From assembly GCF_011612265.2 (NCBI RefSeq), contig NZ_CP050134.2, forward strand, positions 1,240,001-1,304,000: a stretch of 64,000 nt of DNA, written 5' to 3'. The stretch comes from Corynebacterium matruchotii. Lineage in GTDB: Bacteria > Actinomycetota > Actinomycetes > Mycobacteriales > Mycobacteriaceae. A program made the translations under genes and the position numbers. Below are positions 55,671 to 64,000 of the stretch, piece after piece. Every line of letters starts with the position of its first letter. The first letter of the stretch is position 1. The notes below the pieces were generated by a model that saw nothing but the letters and a program-made list of their open reading frames with translations, was not told the origin of the DNA and ran no database searches.

Positions 55671-56816
55671 TTACGGGGTGATGACCTGCACATCAGTTCC
55701 AGTGGCGGAGGCCGCGAGGATCGTGCCATCAGGTAACGCCACAAGTGATTGGGTGTTTTCAATAGAATTATAGGCTTCCAACTCCTCGCCTTGGCCCGAA
55801 CCAAGCTGATACCGCCGGATTTTATTATCATCCGTGGTGGCCACCCACACCTGCTGCCGCTTATCATCCCACGCGATAGCCCACGGCGCACCGGTGGTGG
55901 GGGTGGTTTGGTGCAGCCGAATCACATCATTGGTCAGATACACCCCGAACTGCTTCCCGATCGTGTCCGTCGCCAACGCCATCCCCTGGGCCCCCGGGGT
56001 GATCGTTCCCACACCCAAGCCCACGCGCAGCACCGCGCCCGCCGACTTGTCAGCCACATTAATGTTTTGGATGATCGTGGTCCGCCGATTGATCCGATAC
56101 ACCGAATCCTCACCGCCAGAAACCGGCACCGCAATCATGGCGTCCGTGGGATCCTCCACCCGAATGGTGGTTTTCTCCCCATCCTGGTACACGTCCACGT
56201 CTTCCCGATCCGAACTGCCGGCGAAAATCATCCCACTGGTGGTTTTGACCGCCGCCGTCACCGGCTGGTCGGTGGCCTGAAGCAACACCGGTTCGGCCGT
56301 CGGCAGCTCAGCAGGCTTACCCCCGTCGCTTTCTTCGCCGGCCGCATCCCCCGCGCCCCCAGCGTCGTCGGCAGCATCGGCGACGCTCGTCGGAATGCCA
56401 TACACCCCGTCGGGGCAGCCCAAAACGAATTCGTTCGACGCTGGCGTCGCGCTGATATCCCCACAAGCCGCATCCACCGGCACCGTCACCAGCCGCCCGG
56501 CGCGCAACTGGTCTACCGTGCCCACACCCACTACGGCCCCGGCGCGGACCGCAACGATTTCCCCAATATGATCCAACTCCGTCACCTTCGCTAGCTGCTC
56601 CGGCAGCGATATCACCTCACCGGCCGGCTCATCAACCATGGCCGGAGAAGGTACGGGGGTGGCGTTCCCCATGGCCGCGGGTAGTTTCTCCTGCACCGAT
56701 GGTGGGGTGCAGGCCGTGAGCACAACCCCCATCATGATGCCTAACGCGACCAGTGGAAGTCGGCGCGCCGGGCGGGGGGAGGGGGGAGGAAAAAGCGGGG
56801 TGGGTTTCGGTTTCAC
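55671..56816 (-). CDS. Predicted lipoprotein, beta-propeller-like
   Basis: A 381-residue secreted protein starting at GTG. The signal peptide (RRLPLVALGIMMGVVLTAC) ends in a lipobox with the cysteine near residue 36. The mature part contains repeated strand-turn units such as GTVDQLRAG, AVPVSGGEDSVYRINRR, AIAWDDKRQQVWVATTDDNKIRRY and QSLVALPDGTILAAS, consistent with a beta-propeller-like fold. A low-complexity Ala/Asp/Gly segment lies near residue 145. No enzymatic motif. It precedes pyrD on the same strand and is divergent from uppP. Confidence 0.82.
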   Translation of the reverse strand: MKPKPTPLFPPPSPRPARRLPLVALGIMMGVVLTACTPPSVQEKLPAAMGNATPVPSPAMVDEPAGEVISLPEQLAKVTELDHIGEIVAVRAGAVVGVGTVDQLRAGRLVTVPVDAACGDISATPASNEFVLGCPDGVYGIPTSVADAADDAGGAGDAAGEESDGGKPAELPTAEPVLLQATDQPVTAAVKTTSGMIFAGSSDREDVDVYQDGEKTTIRVEDPTDAMIAVPVSGGEDSVYRINRRTTIIQNINVADKSAGAVLRVGLGVGTITPGAQGMALATDTIGKQFGVYLTNDVIRLHQTTPTTGAPWAIAWDDKRQQVWVATTDDNKIRRYQLGSGQGEELEAYNSIENTQSLVALPDGTILAASATGTDVQVITP

Positions 56817-56937
56817 AAGGTCCCAGATTAGCAGGTAGATCCCGTAACTTAGGATTATTGTGCACTACACCCTCAAATACACCCTGCACATTATCTACTG
56901 TGAGGGGAGAAGAACCCGCGGTGTACGGTGTGGTGAT

Positions 56938-57831
56938 GTGATTACTACCAGTATCCTCGCCCAGGCTTCCACGGGCGTTAGTGAACAAATGCCATGGTTG
57001 GAAGTCATAGTGCTTTCCATTATTCAGGGGTTGACGGAATTCCTGCCGGTGAGTTCCTCCGGCCACCTGCGTATCGCATCCACACTGTTTTTCGATAATG
57101 ATCCCGGCGCATCGTTTACCGCCGTGGTGCAGCTCGGTACCGAGGCGGCGGTGCTGGTGTATTTCGCTAAAGACATTTTCAGTATCATCGTGTCCTGGTT
57201 TAAGGGCCTGGTGAATAAGGACGCCCGGGATTTCAATTACCGCATGGGTTGGATGGTGATTGTGGGTACGATCCCCGTGTCGGCGATTGGGTTTCTCACG
57301 AAGGATTTGATTCGGGAGAATCTTCGGAACCTGTGGATTACCGCCACGGTGTTGGTGTTGTTTTCGTTCGTGTTTATCATTGCGGAACGGTTTGGTAGGA
57401 AAAACCGGGACTATGAGGAGTTGACGATGCGGGACGCCATTGTGATGGGGTTCGCCCAGTGTTTGGCGTTGATTCCTGGGGTGTCGAGGTCGGGCGGCAC
57501 GATTTCCGCCGGCCTGTTTTTGGGGCTCACCCGTGAGGTGGCGGCCCGGTTTAGTTTCTTGTTGGCTATTCCCGCGGTGTTGGCCGCCGGCCTGTTTTCC
57601 CTTGATGATGCGTTCCAACCCCAGGCGGGTATTGCCGCATCGGGCACGCAGCTTATTGTGGGCACCCTGATTGCGTTCGTGTTGGGTTATGCGTCGATCG
57701 CCTGGTTGTTGAAGTTCGTGGCGAATAACACGTTCAGCTGGTTTGCCGTGTACCGGATTCCGTTGGGTATTTTCGTGATGCTGCTGCTGTACACGGGGGA
57801 GATCAACCCGTTGGCGGCGGCTTCGGTGTAA
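56938..57831 (+). CDS. uppP: Undecaprenyl-diphosphate phosphatase
   Basis: Membrane enzyme that recycles the lipid carrier of peptidoglycan precursors and confers bacitracin tolerance (BacA). About 297 residues with eight helices. Motifs [20 protein letters not shown] near residue 26 and [14 protein letters not shown] near residue 180 hold the catalytic residues. GTG 56938 gives an N-terminal leader like that of C. glutamicum; ATG 56989 is an alternative, and the frame is open to 56860. Divergent from the lipoprotein gene, it leads into mshC. Confidence 0.93.
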   Translation: MITTSILAQASTGVSEQMPWLEVIVLSIIQGLTEFLPVSSSGHLRIASTLFFDNDPGASFTAVVQLGTEAAVLVYFAKDIFSIIVSWFKGLVNKDARDFNYRMGWMVIVGTIPVSAIGFLTKDLIRENLRNLWITATVLVLFSFVFIIAERFGRKNRDYEELTMRDAIVMGFAQCLALIPGVSRSGGTISAGLFLGLTREVAARFSFLLAIPAVLAAGLFSLDDAFQPQAGIAASGTQLIVGTLIAFVLGYASIAWLLKFVANNTFSWFAVYRIPLGIFVMLLLYTGEINPLAAASV

Positions 57832-57847
57832 TTGTTAAGCTTGTCGC

Positions 57848-59107
57848 ATGCATTCGTGGCCCTCTCCGCATATCCCTACCGTCCCCGGCCCGGCCGTGCC
57901 GCTGCGCCTTTACGATACCGCCGATGAAACACTGAAACCGGTTCGTGTGACCCATAACCAGGCCGGCATGTATGTGTGCGGCATTACCCCGTATGATTCG
58001 ACGCATTTGGGGCACGCCGCCACATATTTGGCGTTTGATTTGATTCACCGTTTGCTTATCGACGCCGGGGTGCAGGTCACCTATGTGCAAAACATCACGG
58101 ATGTGGATGATCCCTTGTTTGAGCGCGCCACCCGGGATGGGGTGGATTGGCGGGAGTTGGGGTCCAGCCAGATTGACTTATTCAGGTCGGATATGGCCGA
58201 CCTGAGTGTGATCCCCCCACACGATTATGTGGGGGCGATGGAGTCCGTGGGTGAGGTTATTACCATGGTGCAGCAGCTGCTTGATGCTGGTGCCGCCTAT
58301 GTTGTTGACGACCCTGACTACCCGGATATTTATGCCAGCATCACCGCCACCGACCGGTTCGGCTACGAGTCGAACTATCCCAGGCAGCGCATGCTGGAGT
58401 TATTTGCCGAGCGCGGCGGCGACCCGGATCGCCCCGGCAAGCGGGACCCGTTGGATGCCCTCCTGTGGCGGGCGGCCCGGGAGGGGGAGCCCGCGTGGGA
58501 TGCCCCGTTTGGGGCGGGCCGGCCCGGCTGGCATGTGGAATGCTCCGCCATCGCCACCAACCGGCTAGGGAGTAGTTTCGCTATCCAGGGTGGGGGATCG
58601 GATCTGATTTTCCCCCACCACGAGTTCTCCGCCGCCCACGCCGAGGCGGCCCTAGCCTCCCCCCGCATGGCGGAGCATTATGTGCACACCGGCATGATTT
58701 CGCTCGACGGGGTGAAAATGAGTAAATCCCTGGGCAACCTGGTGTTTGTGTCGAAACTCACCGAGGCCGGCCACGACCCGTCCGCGATCCGCCTGGGCGT
58801 GTACCTGGGCCACTACCGGTCGGATCGGGACTGGTCCGACAAGGTGTTGTGGGCGGCGGAGCACCGCCTGGTGTATTGGCGGATGGCCACCACCCTCGCC
58901 AGCGATGAGTCGGCCGCCCGGGCTTTGGTGCAACAAATCCGGTCCCTGCTCGCCGACGACCTCAACACCCCGGCCGCGATCAAAGCCATCGACGAATGGG
59001 CGGACAGTTGCAACGCCCCCGCCACCGACCCCGGCGACGCCATCACCCCGGCTGGCAGCATTGTGGCCACCGCCGTCGACGCCCTCATGGGGGTGAAAAT
59101 TTCGTGA
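57848..59107 (+). CDS. mshC: Cysteine:1D-myo-inositol 2-amino-2-deoxy-alpha-D-glucopyranoside ligase (MshC)
   Basis: ATP-dependent ligase joining cysteine to glucosaminyl-inositol in mycothiol synthesis; evolved from cysteinyl-tRNA synthetase. The 419 residues contain the zinc/cysteine site [19 protein letters not shown] near residue 42 (HxGH class I signature), [10 protein letters not shown] near residue 226, and the KMSKS loop near residue 288. The N-terminus and lack of an anticodon-binding C-terminal domain distinguish it from CysS. Downstream, a small gene overlaps the stop codon by four bases (GTGA). Orthologues adjoin uppP in mycolata. Confidence 0.95.
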   Translation: MHSWPSPHIPTVPGPAVPLRLYDTADETLKPVRVTHNQAGMYVCGITPYDSTHLGHAATYLAFDLIHRLLIDAGVQVTYVQNITDVDDPLFERATRDGVDWRELGSSQIDLFRSDMADLSVIPPHDYVGAMESVGEVITMVQQLLDAGAAYVVDDPDYPDIYASITATDRFGYESNYPRQRMLELFAERGGDPDRPGKRDPLDALLWRAAREGEPAWDAPFGAGRPGWHVECSAIATNRLGSSFAIQGGGSDLIFPHHEFSAAHAEAALASPRMAEHYVHTGMISLDGVKMSKSLGNLVFVSKLTEAGHDPSAIRLGVYLGHYRSDRDWSDKVLWAAEHRLVYWRMATTLASDESAARALVQQIRSLLADDLNTPAAIKAIDEWADSCNAPATDPGDAITPAGSIVATAVDALMGVKIS

Positions 59108-59466
59108 CCGCCATCACTGAATTCATTCAGCAGTTGCGTGAGTTCGGCACCGGGGCGTACCTCCGGCCGGAAGAACGCCAATACTGGGAACCCCCTTTCG
59201 ACGTTAATGCCCTCCCCGAACTAGAGGCCCTGCTCATCGGCTACGCCAAATCCGTGCCGCTCGACGTGCCCAACCCCGACATCATCCGCGACCATGTGCT
59301 GGACCTTTACACCCAACTGCGGGAATTCAATGCCCGGCATAATGATGCCATCATCGAACCTGAAGAAGAGGCCGAAATCACCGAACTGGTCCGAATGATG
59401 TGGCCCGATTATGCGGCGGACCACGTGCCCGACTTCGCCGACCTGGACGCGTCGACAAGCGAATAA
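59104..59466 (+). CDS. Small conserved protein coupled to mshC
   Basis: About 120 residues, starting at GTG 59104 which overlaps the mshC stop. An acidic, helical protein without signal or membrane segments; [21 protein letters not shown] and the acidic [20 protein letters not shown] are its most distinctive parts. I do not recognise a domain. The coupling suggests a role linked to mycothiol or to the next gene, metH, but there is no direct evidence. The GTCGACAAGC word lies just before its stop. Confidence 0.75.
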   Translation: MTAITEFIQQLREFGTGAYLRPEERQYWEPPFDVNALPELEALLIGYAKSVPLDVPNPDIIRDHVLDLYTQLREFNARHNDAIIEPEEEAEITELVRMMWPDYAADHVPDFADLDASTSE

Positions 59467-59528
59467 AATACGCGCATGGCGTGGCAGATTACGGGGCGCG
59501 CGGTAGGCCGTACTAAGCTGACTAGCCG

Positions 59529-62500
59529 ATGAGCACCGTATTACCAGTAAAAACCCCCGACTTCCTCGACGCCCTCCACAGTCGTGTCCTCATTGGCGAC
59601 GGCGCCATGGGCACCCAACTGCAAGGCTTCGACCTTGACGTCGAAACGGATTTCCTTGGCCTGGAAGGCTGCAACGAAATCCTCAACGACACCCGCCCGG
59701 ACGTGGTAGCCCAAATTCACCGCGCCTATTTCACCGCGGGGGCGGACCTGGTAGAAACCAACACGTTCGGCTGTAACCTCCCCAACCTTGCCGACTACAA
59801 CATTGCCGACCGCTGCCAGGAACTTGCCTACAAAGGCACCCGCATCGCCCGCACCGTCGCCGACGAGCTTGGCCCCGGTAGGGACGGCATGCGCCGTTTT
59901 GTGCTCGGCTCCATGGGGCCCGGCACGAAACTGCCCTCCCTTGGGCACGCCCCCTACCTGGATCTGAAAACCTACTACCGGGAAGCCGCCCTGGGCATGG
60001 TTGATGGGGGAGCGGACGGTATCCTCATCGAAACCGCCCAAGACCTCCTCCAGGTCAAGGCCGCCATCCACGGCTGCCAGGAGGCTTTCGCCGAGGTTGG
60101 CTACCGGCTGCCCATCGTCTGCCACGTCACCGTGGAAACCACCGGCACCATGCTGCTCGGGTCGGAAATCGGGGCGGCGCTTACCGCCCTGGAGCCGCTC
60201 GGCATCGACATGATCGGCCTGAACTGCGCCACCGGCCCCGACGAAATGAGCGAACACCTCCGCTACCTGTCGCGCAACGCCCGCATCCCGGTCTCTGTCA
60301 TGCCCAACGCTGGCCTGCCCATCCTTGGGAAAAACGGGGCCGAATACCCGCTGAAACCAGCTGAACTTGCCGCCTCACTGAAAACCTTCATCGAGGAATA
60401 TGGTCTCGCCATGGTGGGCGGTTGCTGCGGCACCACCCCCGAACACATCACCGCCGTCCACACCATGGTGACCGGCGGCATCACCCCGGCGGAAAGAACA
60501 ACACCCGACTCGGACGCGGTGTCTTCCCTCTACACCTCAGTCAACCTCACCCAGGACGCCGGCGTTACCATCATCGGGGAGCGCACCAACGCCAACGGGT
60601 CCAAAGCCTTCCGTGAGGCCATGCTCGCCGGCGACCTGGAAACCTGCGTGGATATCGCCAAACAACAAACCCGCGACGGTGCCCACATGCTCGACCTGTG
60701 CGTCGACTACGTGGGCCGCGACGGCCGCGACGACATGGCCGCCCTCGCATCCCTCCTGGCCACCAGCTCCACCCTGCCGATCATGATCGACTCCACCGAA
60801 CCCAATGTCATCCAAACCGGGCTCGAACACCTGGGCGGGCGCTGCGCCGTGAACTCCGTCAACTTCGAAGACGGCGACGGCCCCGGCTCCCGCTACCAGC
60901 GCATCATGCAGCTCGTCAAAACCCACGGTGCCGCCGTGGTCGCCCTCACCATTGATGAAGAAGGCCAAGCCCGCACCGCCGAGAAAAAACTCGCCATCGC
61001 CGAACGGCTCATCACCGACATCACCGAAAACTGGGGCCTGGACGAATCCGACATTATCGTCGACACCCTCACCTTCCCCATCTCCACCGGGCAGGAGGAA
61101 ACCCGCCGCGACGGCATAGAAACCATCAACGCCATCCGTGAATTAAAAGCCCGCCATCCGCGGGTACACACCACGCTCGGCCTGTCGAATATTTCCTTCG
61201 GGCTGAACCCGGCCGCCCGCCAGGTACTCAACTCCGTCTTCCTTAACGAGTGCGTCGCCGCAGGCCTCGACTCTGCTATCGCCCACTCCTCAAAACTCGT
61301 CCCCATGAACCGTATTGAGGACCGCCAACGCGAAGTCGCCCTCGACATGATCTACGATCGCCGCCGCGACGGCTATGATCCCCTCCAAACATTCATGGAC
61401 CTTTTCGAAGGCGTCTCCGCCGCCGAAGCGAAAGACGCCCGCGCCGAAGCCCTCGCCGCCCTCCCACTATTCGAACGCTTGTCCCAACGCATTATTGATG
61501 GGGAAAAAACCGGCATCGAAACCGACCTTGATGCCGCCATGGCCGAAAAATCCCCCATCAACATCATCAACCAAGACCTCCTCGGCGGCATGAAAACCGT
61601 GGGCGAACTCTTCGGCTCCGGCCAAATGCAACTCCCCTTCGTCCTCCAATCCGCCGAAACCATGAAACACGCCGTCGCCTACCTCGAAAACTACATGGAG
61701 GCAACCGACGACTCCGGCAACAAAGGCACCATGGTTATTGCCACCGTCAAAGGCGACGTCCACGACATCGGTAAAAACCTGGTCGATATCATCCTCAGCA
61801 ACAACGGCTACAACGTCATCAACATCGGCATCAAACAACCCATCGCCACCATCATCTCCGCCGCCAGGGAACACAACGCCGACGTGGTGGGCATGTCCGG
61901 GCTCCTGGTGAAATCCACCGTGGTGATGAAGGAAAACCTGGAGGAAATGAACGCCCAAAACGCCTCCGACATCCCCGTCATCCTCGGCGGCGCGGCACTC
62001 ACCCGCAGCTATGTTGAGCACGACCTGGACAACATTTACGCGGGCGACGTCCACTACGCCCGCGATGCGTTCGAAGGGCTCAGCCTCATGGACGAAATCA
62101 TGGCCCGCAAACGCGGCGAAACCATCACCGAAGACGTGACCAAGCAGCGGAAAAAAGCCGAACGCAAAGCGCGCCGGGAACGGTCCCAAAAGATCGCGGC
62201 GGAGCGGAAAGCCAAGGCGAAGCCGGTGCAGCTGCCGGAGCGTTCCGAGGTGGCGGCGGACTTCCCGGTGGCCACCCCACCGTTCTGGGGCACCCGGATC
62301 ATCAAGGGCCTGTCCGTGTCCGACTATCTGCTCATGCTGGACGAGCGGGCCTTATTCATGGGGCAGTGGGGGCTGAAATCCACCCGGGGTGATGGCCCGG
62401 ACTATGAGGCGCTGGTGGAATCCGAGGGGCGGCCGCGGCTGCGGGCCTGGATCGACCAGCTGAAAAGCCGCGGCGTGTTAGACCATGCCGCGGTCGTGTA

Positions 62501-63098
62501 CGGGTATTTCCCGGCCGTGAGCGTGAAAGACATGGTCCTGATTCTCGCCGAACCCCGGCCGGACGCCGAGGTGATTCGGGAGCTGAAATTCCCCCGGCAG
62601 CAGCGCGGCAAATTCCTGTGCATCGCCGACTATGTGCGCTCCCGCACCCTGGCCGAAGAAACGGGCCAGGTGGATGTGCTGCCCCTGCAACTGGTGACCA
62701 TGGGGGATCCCATTGCCCGCTACGCAAACGAACTATTCGCCATGAATAACTACCGGGACTACCTCGAAGTGCACGGCATTGGGGTGCAGCTCACGGAAGC
62801 CCTAGCCGAATACTGGCATTCCCGCATCCGCGCCGAGCTGCGGCTCCCCGATGGCACACACGTGGGCGATAGTGATGCTCATGACACCCGCCGGTTCTTC
62901 GACCTGGACTATTCCGGTGCCCGCTACTCGTTTGGCTATGGTTCCTGCCCCAACCTCACCGACCGACAGGCTATAGTGGACTTGCTGCACTCTGAGCGGA
63001 TTGGGGTGACACTGTCCGAGGAATACCAATTACACCCCGAACAGTCCACGGACGCATTCGTGCTCTACCACCCTGAGGCGAAATATTTTAATGTTTAA
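59529..63098 (+). CDS. metH: Cobalamin-dependent methionine synthase
   Basis: Multi-domain enzyme transferring a methyl group from methyl-tetrahydrofolate to homocysteine. In 1189 residues: homocysteine domain (GDGAMGTQLQGFDLD near residue 21; zinc cysteines in GLNCATGP and VGGCCGTTPEH), folate domain (GERTNANGSKAFREAML near residue 350), cap, cobalamin domain (KGDVHDIGKNLVDIILSNNG near residue 742 with the DxHxxG histidine), and the S-adenosylmethionine activation domain ending FSFGYGSCPNLTDRQ and IGVTLSEEYQLHPEQS. Only 62 bases precede the ATG, with no room for a B12 riboswitch. Confidence 0.97.
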   Translation: MSTVLPVKTPDFLDALHSRVLIGDGAMGTQLQGFDLDVETDFLGLEGCNEILNDTRPDVVAQIHRAYFTAGADLVETNTFGCNLPNLADYNIADRCQELAYKGTRIARTVADELGPGRDGMRRFVLGSMGPGTKLPSLGHAPYLDLKTYYREAALGMVDGGADGILIETAQDLLQVKAAIHGCQEAFAEVGYRLPIVCHVTVETTGTMLLGSEIGAALTALEPLGIDMIGLNCATGPDEMSEHLRYLSRNARIPVSVMPNAGLPILGKNGAEYPLKPAELAASLKTFIEEYGLAMVGGCCGTTPEHITAVHTMVTGGITPAERTTPDSDAVSSLYTSVNLTQDAGVTIIGERTNANGSKAFREAMLAGDLETCVDIAKQQTRDGAHMLDLCVDYVGRDGRDDMAALASLLATSSTLPIMIDSTEPNVIQTGLEHLGGRCAVNSVNFEDGDGPGSRYQRIMQLVKTHGAAVVALTIDEEGQARTAEKKLAIAERLITDITENWGLDESDIIVDTLTFPISTGQEETRRDGIETINAIRELKARHPRVHTTLGLSNISFGLNPAARQVLNSVFLNECVAAGLDSAIAHSSKLVPMNRIEDRQREVALDMIYDRRRDGYDPLQTFMDLFEGVSAAEAKDARAEALAALPLFERLSQRIIDGEKTGIETDLDAAMAEKSPINIINQDLLGGMKTVGELFGSGQMQLPFVLQSAETMKHAVAYLENYMEATDDSGNKGTMVIATVKGDVHDIGKNLVDIILSNNGYNVINIGIKQPIATIISAAREHNADVVGMSGLLVKSTVVMKENLEEMNAQNASDIPVILGGAALTRSYVEHDLDNIYAGDVHYARDAFEGLSLMDEIMARKRGETITEDVTKQRKKAERKARRERSQKIAAERKAKAKPVQLPERSEVAADFPVATPPFWGTRIIKGLSVSDYLLMLDERALFMGQWGLKSTRGDGPDYEALVESEGRPRLRAWIDQLKSRGVLDHAAVVYGYFPAVSVKDMVLILAEPRPDAEVIRELKFPRQQRGKFLCIADYVRSRTLAEETGQVDVLPLQLVTMGDPIARYANELFAMNNYRDYLEVHGIGVQLTEALAEYWHSRIRAELRLPDGTHVGDSDAHDTRRFFDLDYSGARYSFGYGSCPNLTDRQAIVDLLHSERIGVTLSEEYQLHPEQSTDAFVLYHPEAKYFNV

Positions 63099-63147
63099 GC
63101 TTTGCGACGTCGGAACCCGCCGGGCGTGCTACCAGGCACTAAGGTGA

Positions 63148-63357
63148 ATGATTGTGAATATCAACGAACTACTCGCCCCGGATGTTTTCGTCCCATTCCT
63201 CATCGGATTGGGCGTGGTCTGGTTAGTGCTCAAGGCAGTAAAACGCGTCATCAACCGGGTGATTACCCTGGTGGCGACCGCCATCATCTTAGGCGGCAGC
63301 CAGCATCTGGGTGCTTTTGATGGGCTTGATAATCTCACACATCTCCTACACCAATAA
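63148..63357 (+). CDS. Small membrane protein, 69 residues
   Basis: Short protein with two hydrophobic segments (PDVFVPFLIGLGVVWLVLKAV and VITLVATAIILGG) separated by a basic loop (KRVINR), giving a helical hairpin topology. AAGGTGA lies immediately upstream, close to the ATG; GTG 63154 is also possible. Family not recognised. Confidence 0.6.
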   Translation: MIVNINELLAPDVFVPFLIGLGVVWLVLKAVKRVINRVITLVATAIILGGSQHLGAFDGLDNLTHLLHQ

Positions 63358-63414
63358 AAATATTGCTTTAATAATTGTGTAACCACTCTCGACAAGTAAA
63401 GGACCAACAGATTC

Positions 63415-64000
63415 ATGGACCCAGCACTGTTCTACCCGCTGAAAAACTCCGGCACCGAATACATGGGGGACACCACCCTTTCCCTGACTGTGACCGACGC
63501 CGGAACCATAACCATCCCCTCCGGCACACTCCTGGTGTGCGACCCGTTCGCCCAGTTCATCGGGTTATCCCACGGCCTGGTCTATGATGTGCCGGCCGGC
63601 GATCACCCCACCAAAGTCACCATTGCGAACATTCCCGGGAAAACCCCAGTCAACGCCTACCTCAGTGTGGTGTTCTCCAACACCGAACCTGTTACCTTCG
63701 AACAGCCCTACCCGCACCGCAACCCGGATGAAATCCCCATCCCATCCGCCATGCGCACCGACGGTGTAGCCCTCGACTCCGGGGCCGCCGCCGTGGTCGA
63801 CGCCGCCGCAGCCGAAGCATTCACCGCCTCCACCGACCTGGACAGCTTCACCGACTACATCCACACAGACGCCCCCGACGGCTGGTTCAACCTCCTCCGC
63901 GACCACAACGGTATCGCACAAACCCCCCTACCAGACCACAAAGAAAACATGATACTGGCTAGGTCGGGGTATGATGCCGGGTTCTACCCAATCGTCGCCG
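63415..64000 (+). CDS. DUF4241 domain protein (N-terminal part)
   Basis: Open from ATG 63415 to the end of the window (195 codons), so incomplete. TIPSGTLLVCDPFAQFIGLSH near residue 35, VPAGDHPTKVTIANIP near residue 61, and a later DGVALDSGAAAVVDAAAAEAF match the conserved pattern of the DUF4241 family, in which a glycine, a CDP motif and GVDSG-like segment recur. The biochemical role of DUF4241 is not established; some members occur near toxin or immunity loci. AAAGGA precedes the start. Confidence 0.7.
   Translation, partial: MDPALFYPLKNSGTEYMGDTTLSLTVTDAGTITIPSGTLLVCDPFAQFIGLSHGLVYDVPAGDHPTKVTIANIPGKTPVNAYLSVVFSNTEPVTFEQPYPHRNPDEIPIPSAMRTDGVALDSGAAAVVDAAAAEAFTASTDLDSFTDYIHTDAPDGWFNLLRDHNGIAQTPLPDHKENMILARSGYDAGFYPIVA

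Noticed and set aside
59467..59528. Cobalamin or SAM riboswitch before metH
   Set aside because: Only 62 bases separate the genes, too short for either riboswitch, and no characteristic box sequence is present.

Overview
The window is about 64 kb of a GC-rich actinobacterial chromosome, almost certainly Corynebacterium. The gene order is the conserved Corynebacterium/Mycobacterium core: ppc-secG; tkt-tal-zwf-opcA-pgl; ctaB and ctaA; mptB next to sufR-sufBDCSUT; an ABC-F protein; acn-acnR; a RipA-type NlpC/P60 hydrolase; ferrochelatase; NfeD plus an SPFH protein; mutAB-meaB. The mycothiol gene mshC and a mannosyltransferase of lipoglycan synthesis fit the same assignment. The species cannot be named from sequence alone.

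Layout. 0-9 kb: end of ppc, secG, then the pentose-phosphate operon on the minus strand. 9-15.5 kb: haem O/haem A synthesis genes, a BrnFE-like amino-acid exporter, a two-gene ABC transporter, and mptB, which has an apparent frameshift. 15.5-21.7 kb: SUF iron-sulphur cluster operon led by its repressor. 21.7-28.5 kb: HNH protein, ABC-F ATPase, ACT/PFL pair, two glutamine amidotransferase-like proteins and the AcnR repressor. 28.5-38.4 kb: aconitase with a recognisable AcnR operator, cell-wall hydrolase with a structured upstream region, ferrochelatase, and small membrane or quality-control genes. 38.6-44.7 kb: methylmalonyl-CoA mutase, its chaperone, and a CtaA-like membrane protein translationally coupled to it. 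44.8-46.1 kb: secreted carbohydrate-binding-type lipoprotein.

46.2-50.2 kb is an accessory island, AT-richer than its surroundings and entirely on the minus strand, beside tRNA-Leu(GAG). It holds six tandem paralogues of a roughly 107-residue protein family I do not recognise, with a constant scaffold, two short variable patches and exchangeable tails. A remnant of a seventh copy and two further orphan genes accompany them. This is the best candidate for an undescribed system; an immunity-type or specificity-determining repertoire is one reading, but no function can be shown from sequence.

50.4-54.4 kb holds a heterodimeric ABC exporter whose two subunits have lost complementary ATPase motifs (the second is also frameshifted), then a PEBP-like protein. 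54.5-64 kb returns to core genes (pyrD, a lipoprotein, uppP, mshC, metH) and ends inside a DUF4241-type gene.

Regulatory features read directly include several intrinsic terminators, an exact match to the published AcnR operator consensus, a palindrome upstream of sufR, a GlxR-like palindrome nested in a terminator, and four 9-bp direct repeats upstream of the NlpC/P60 gene. The word GTCGANAAGC recurs at least 16 times across the window.
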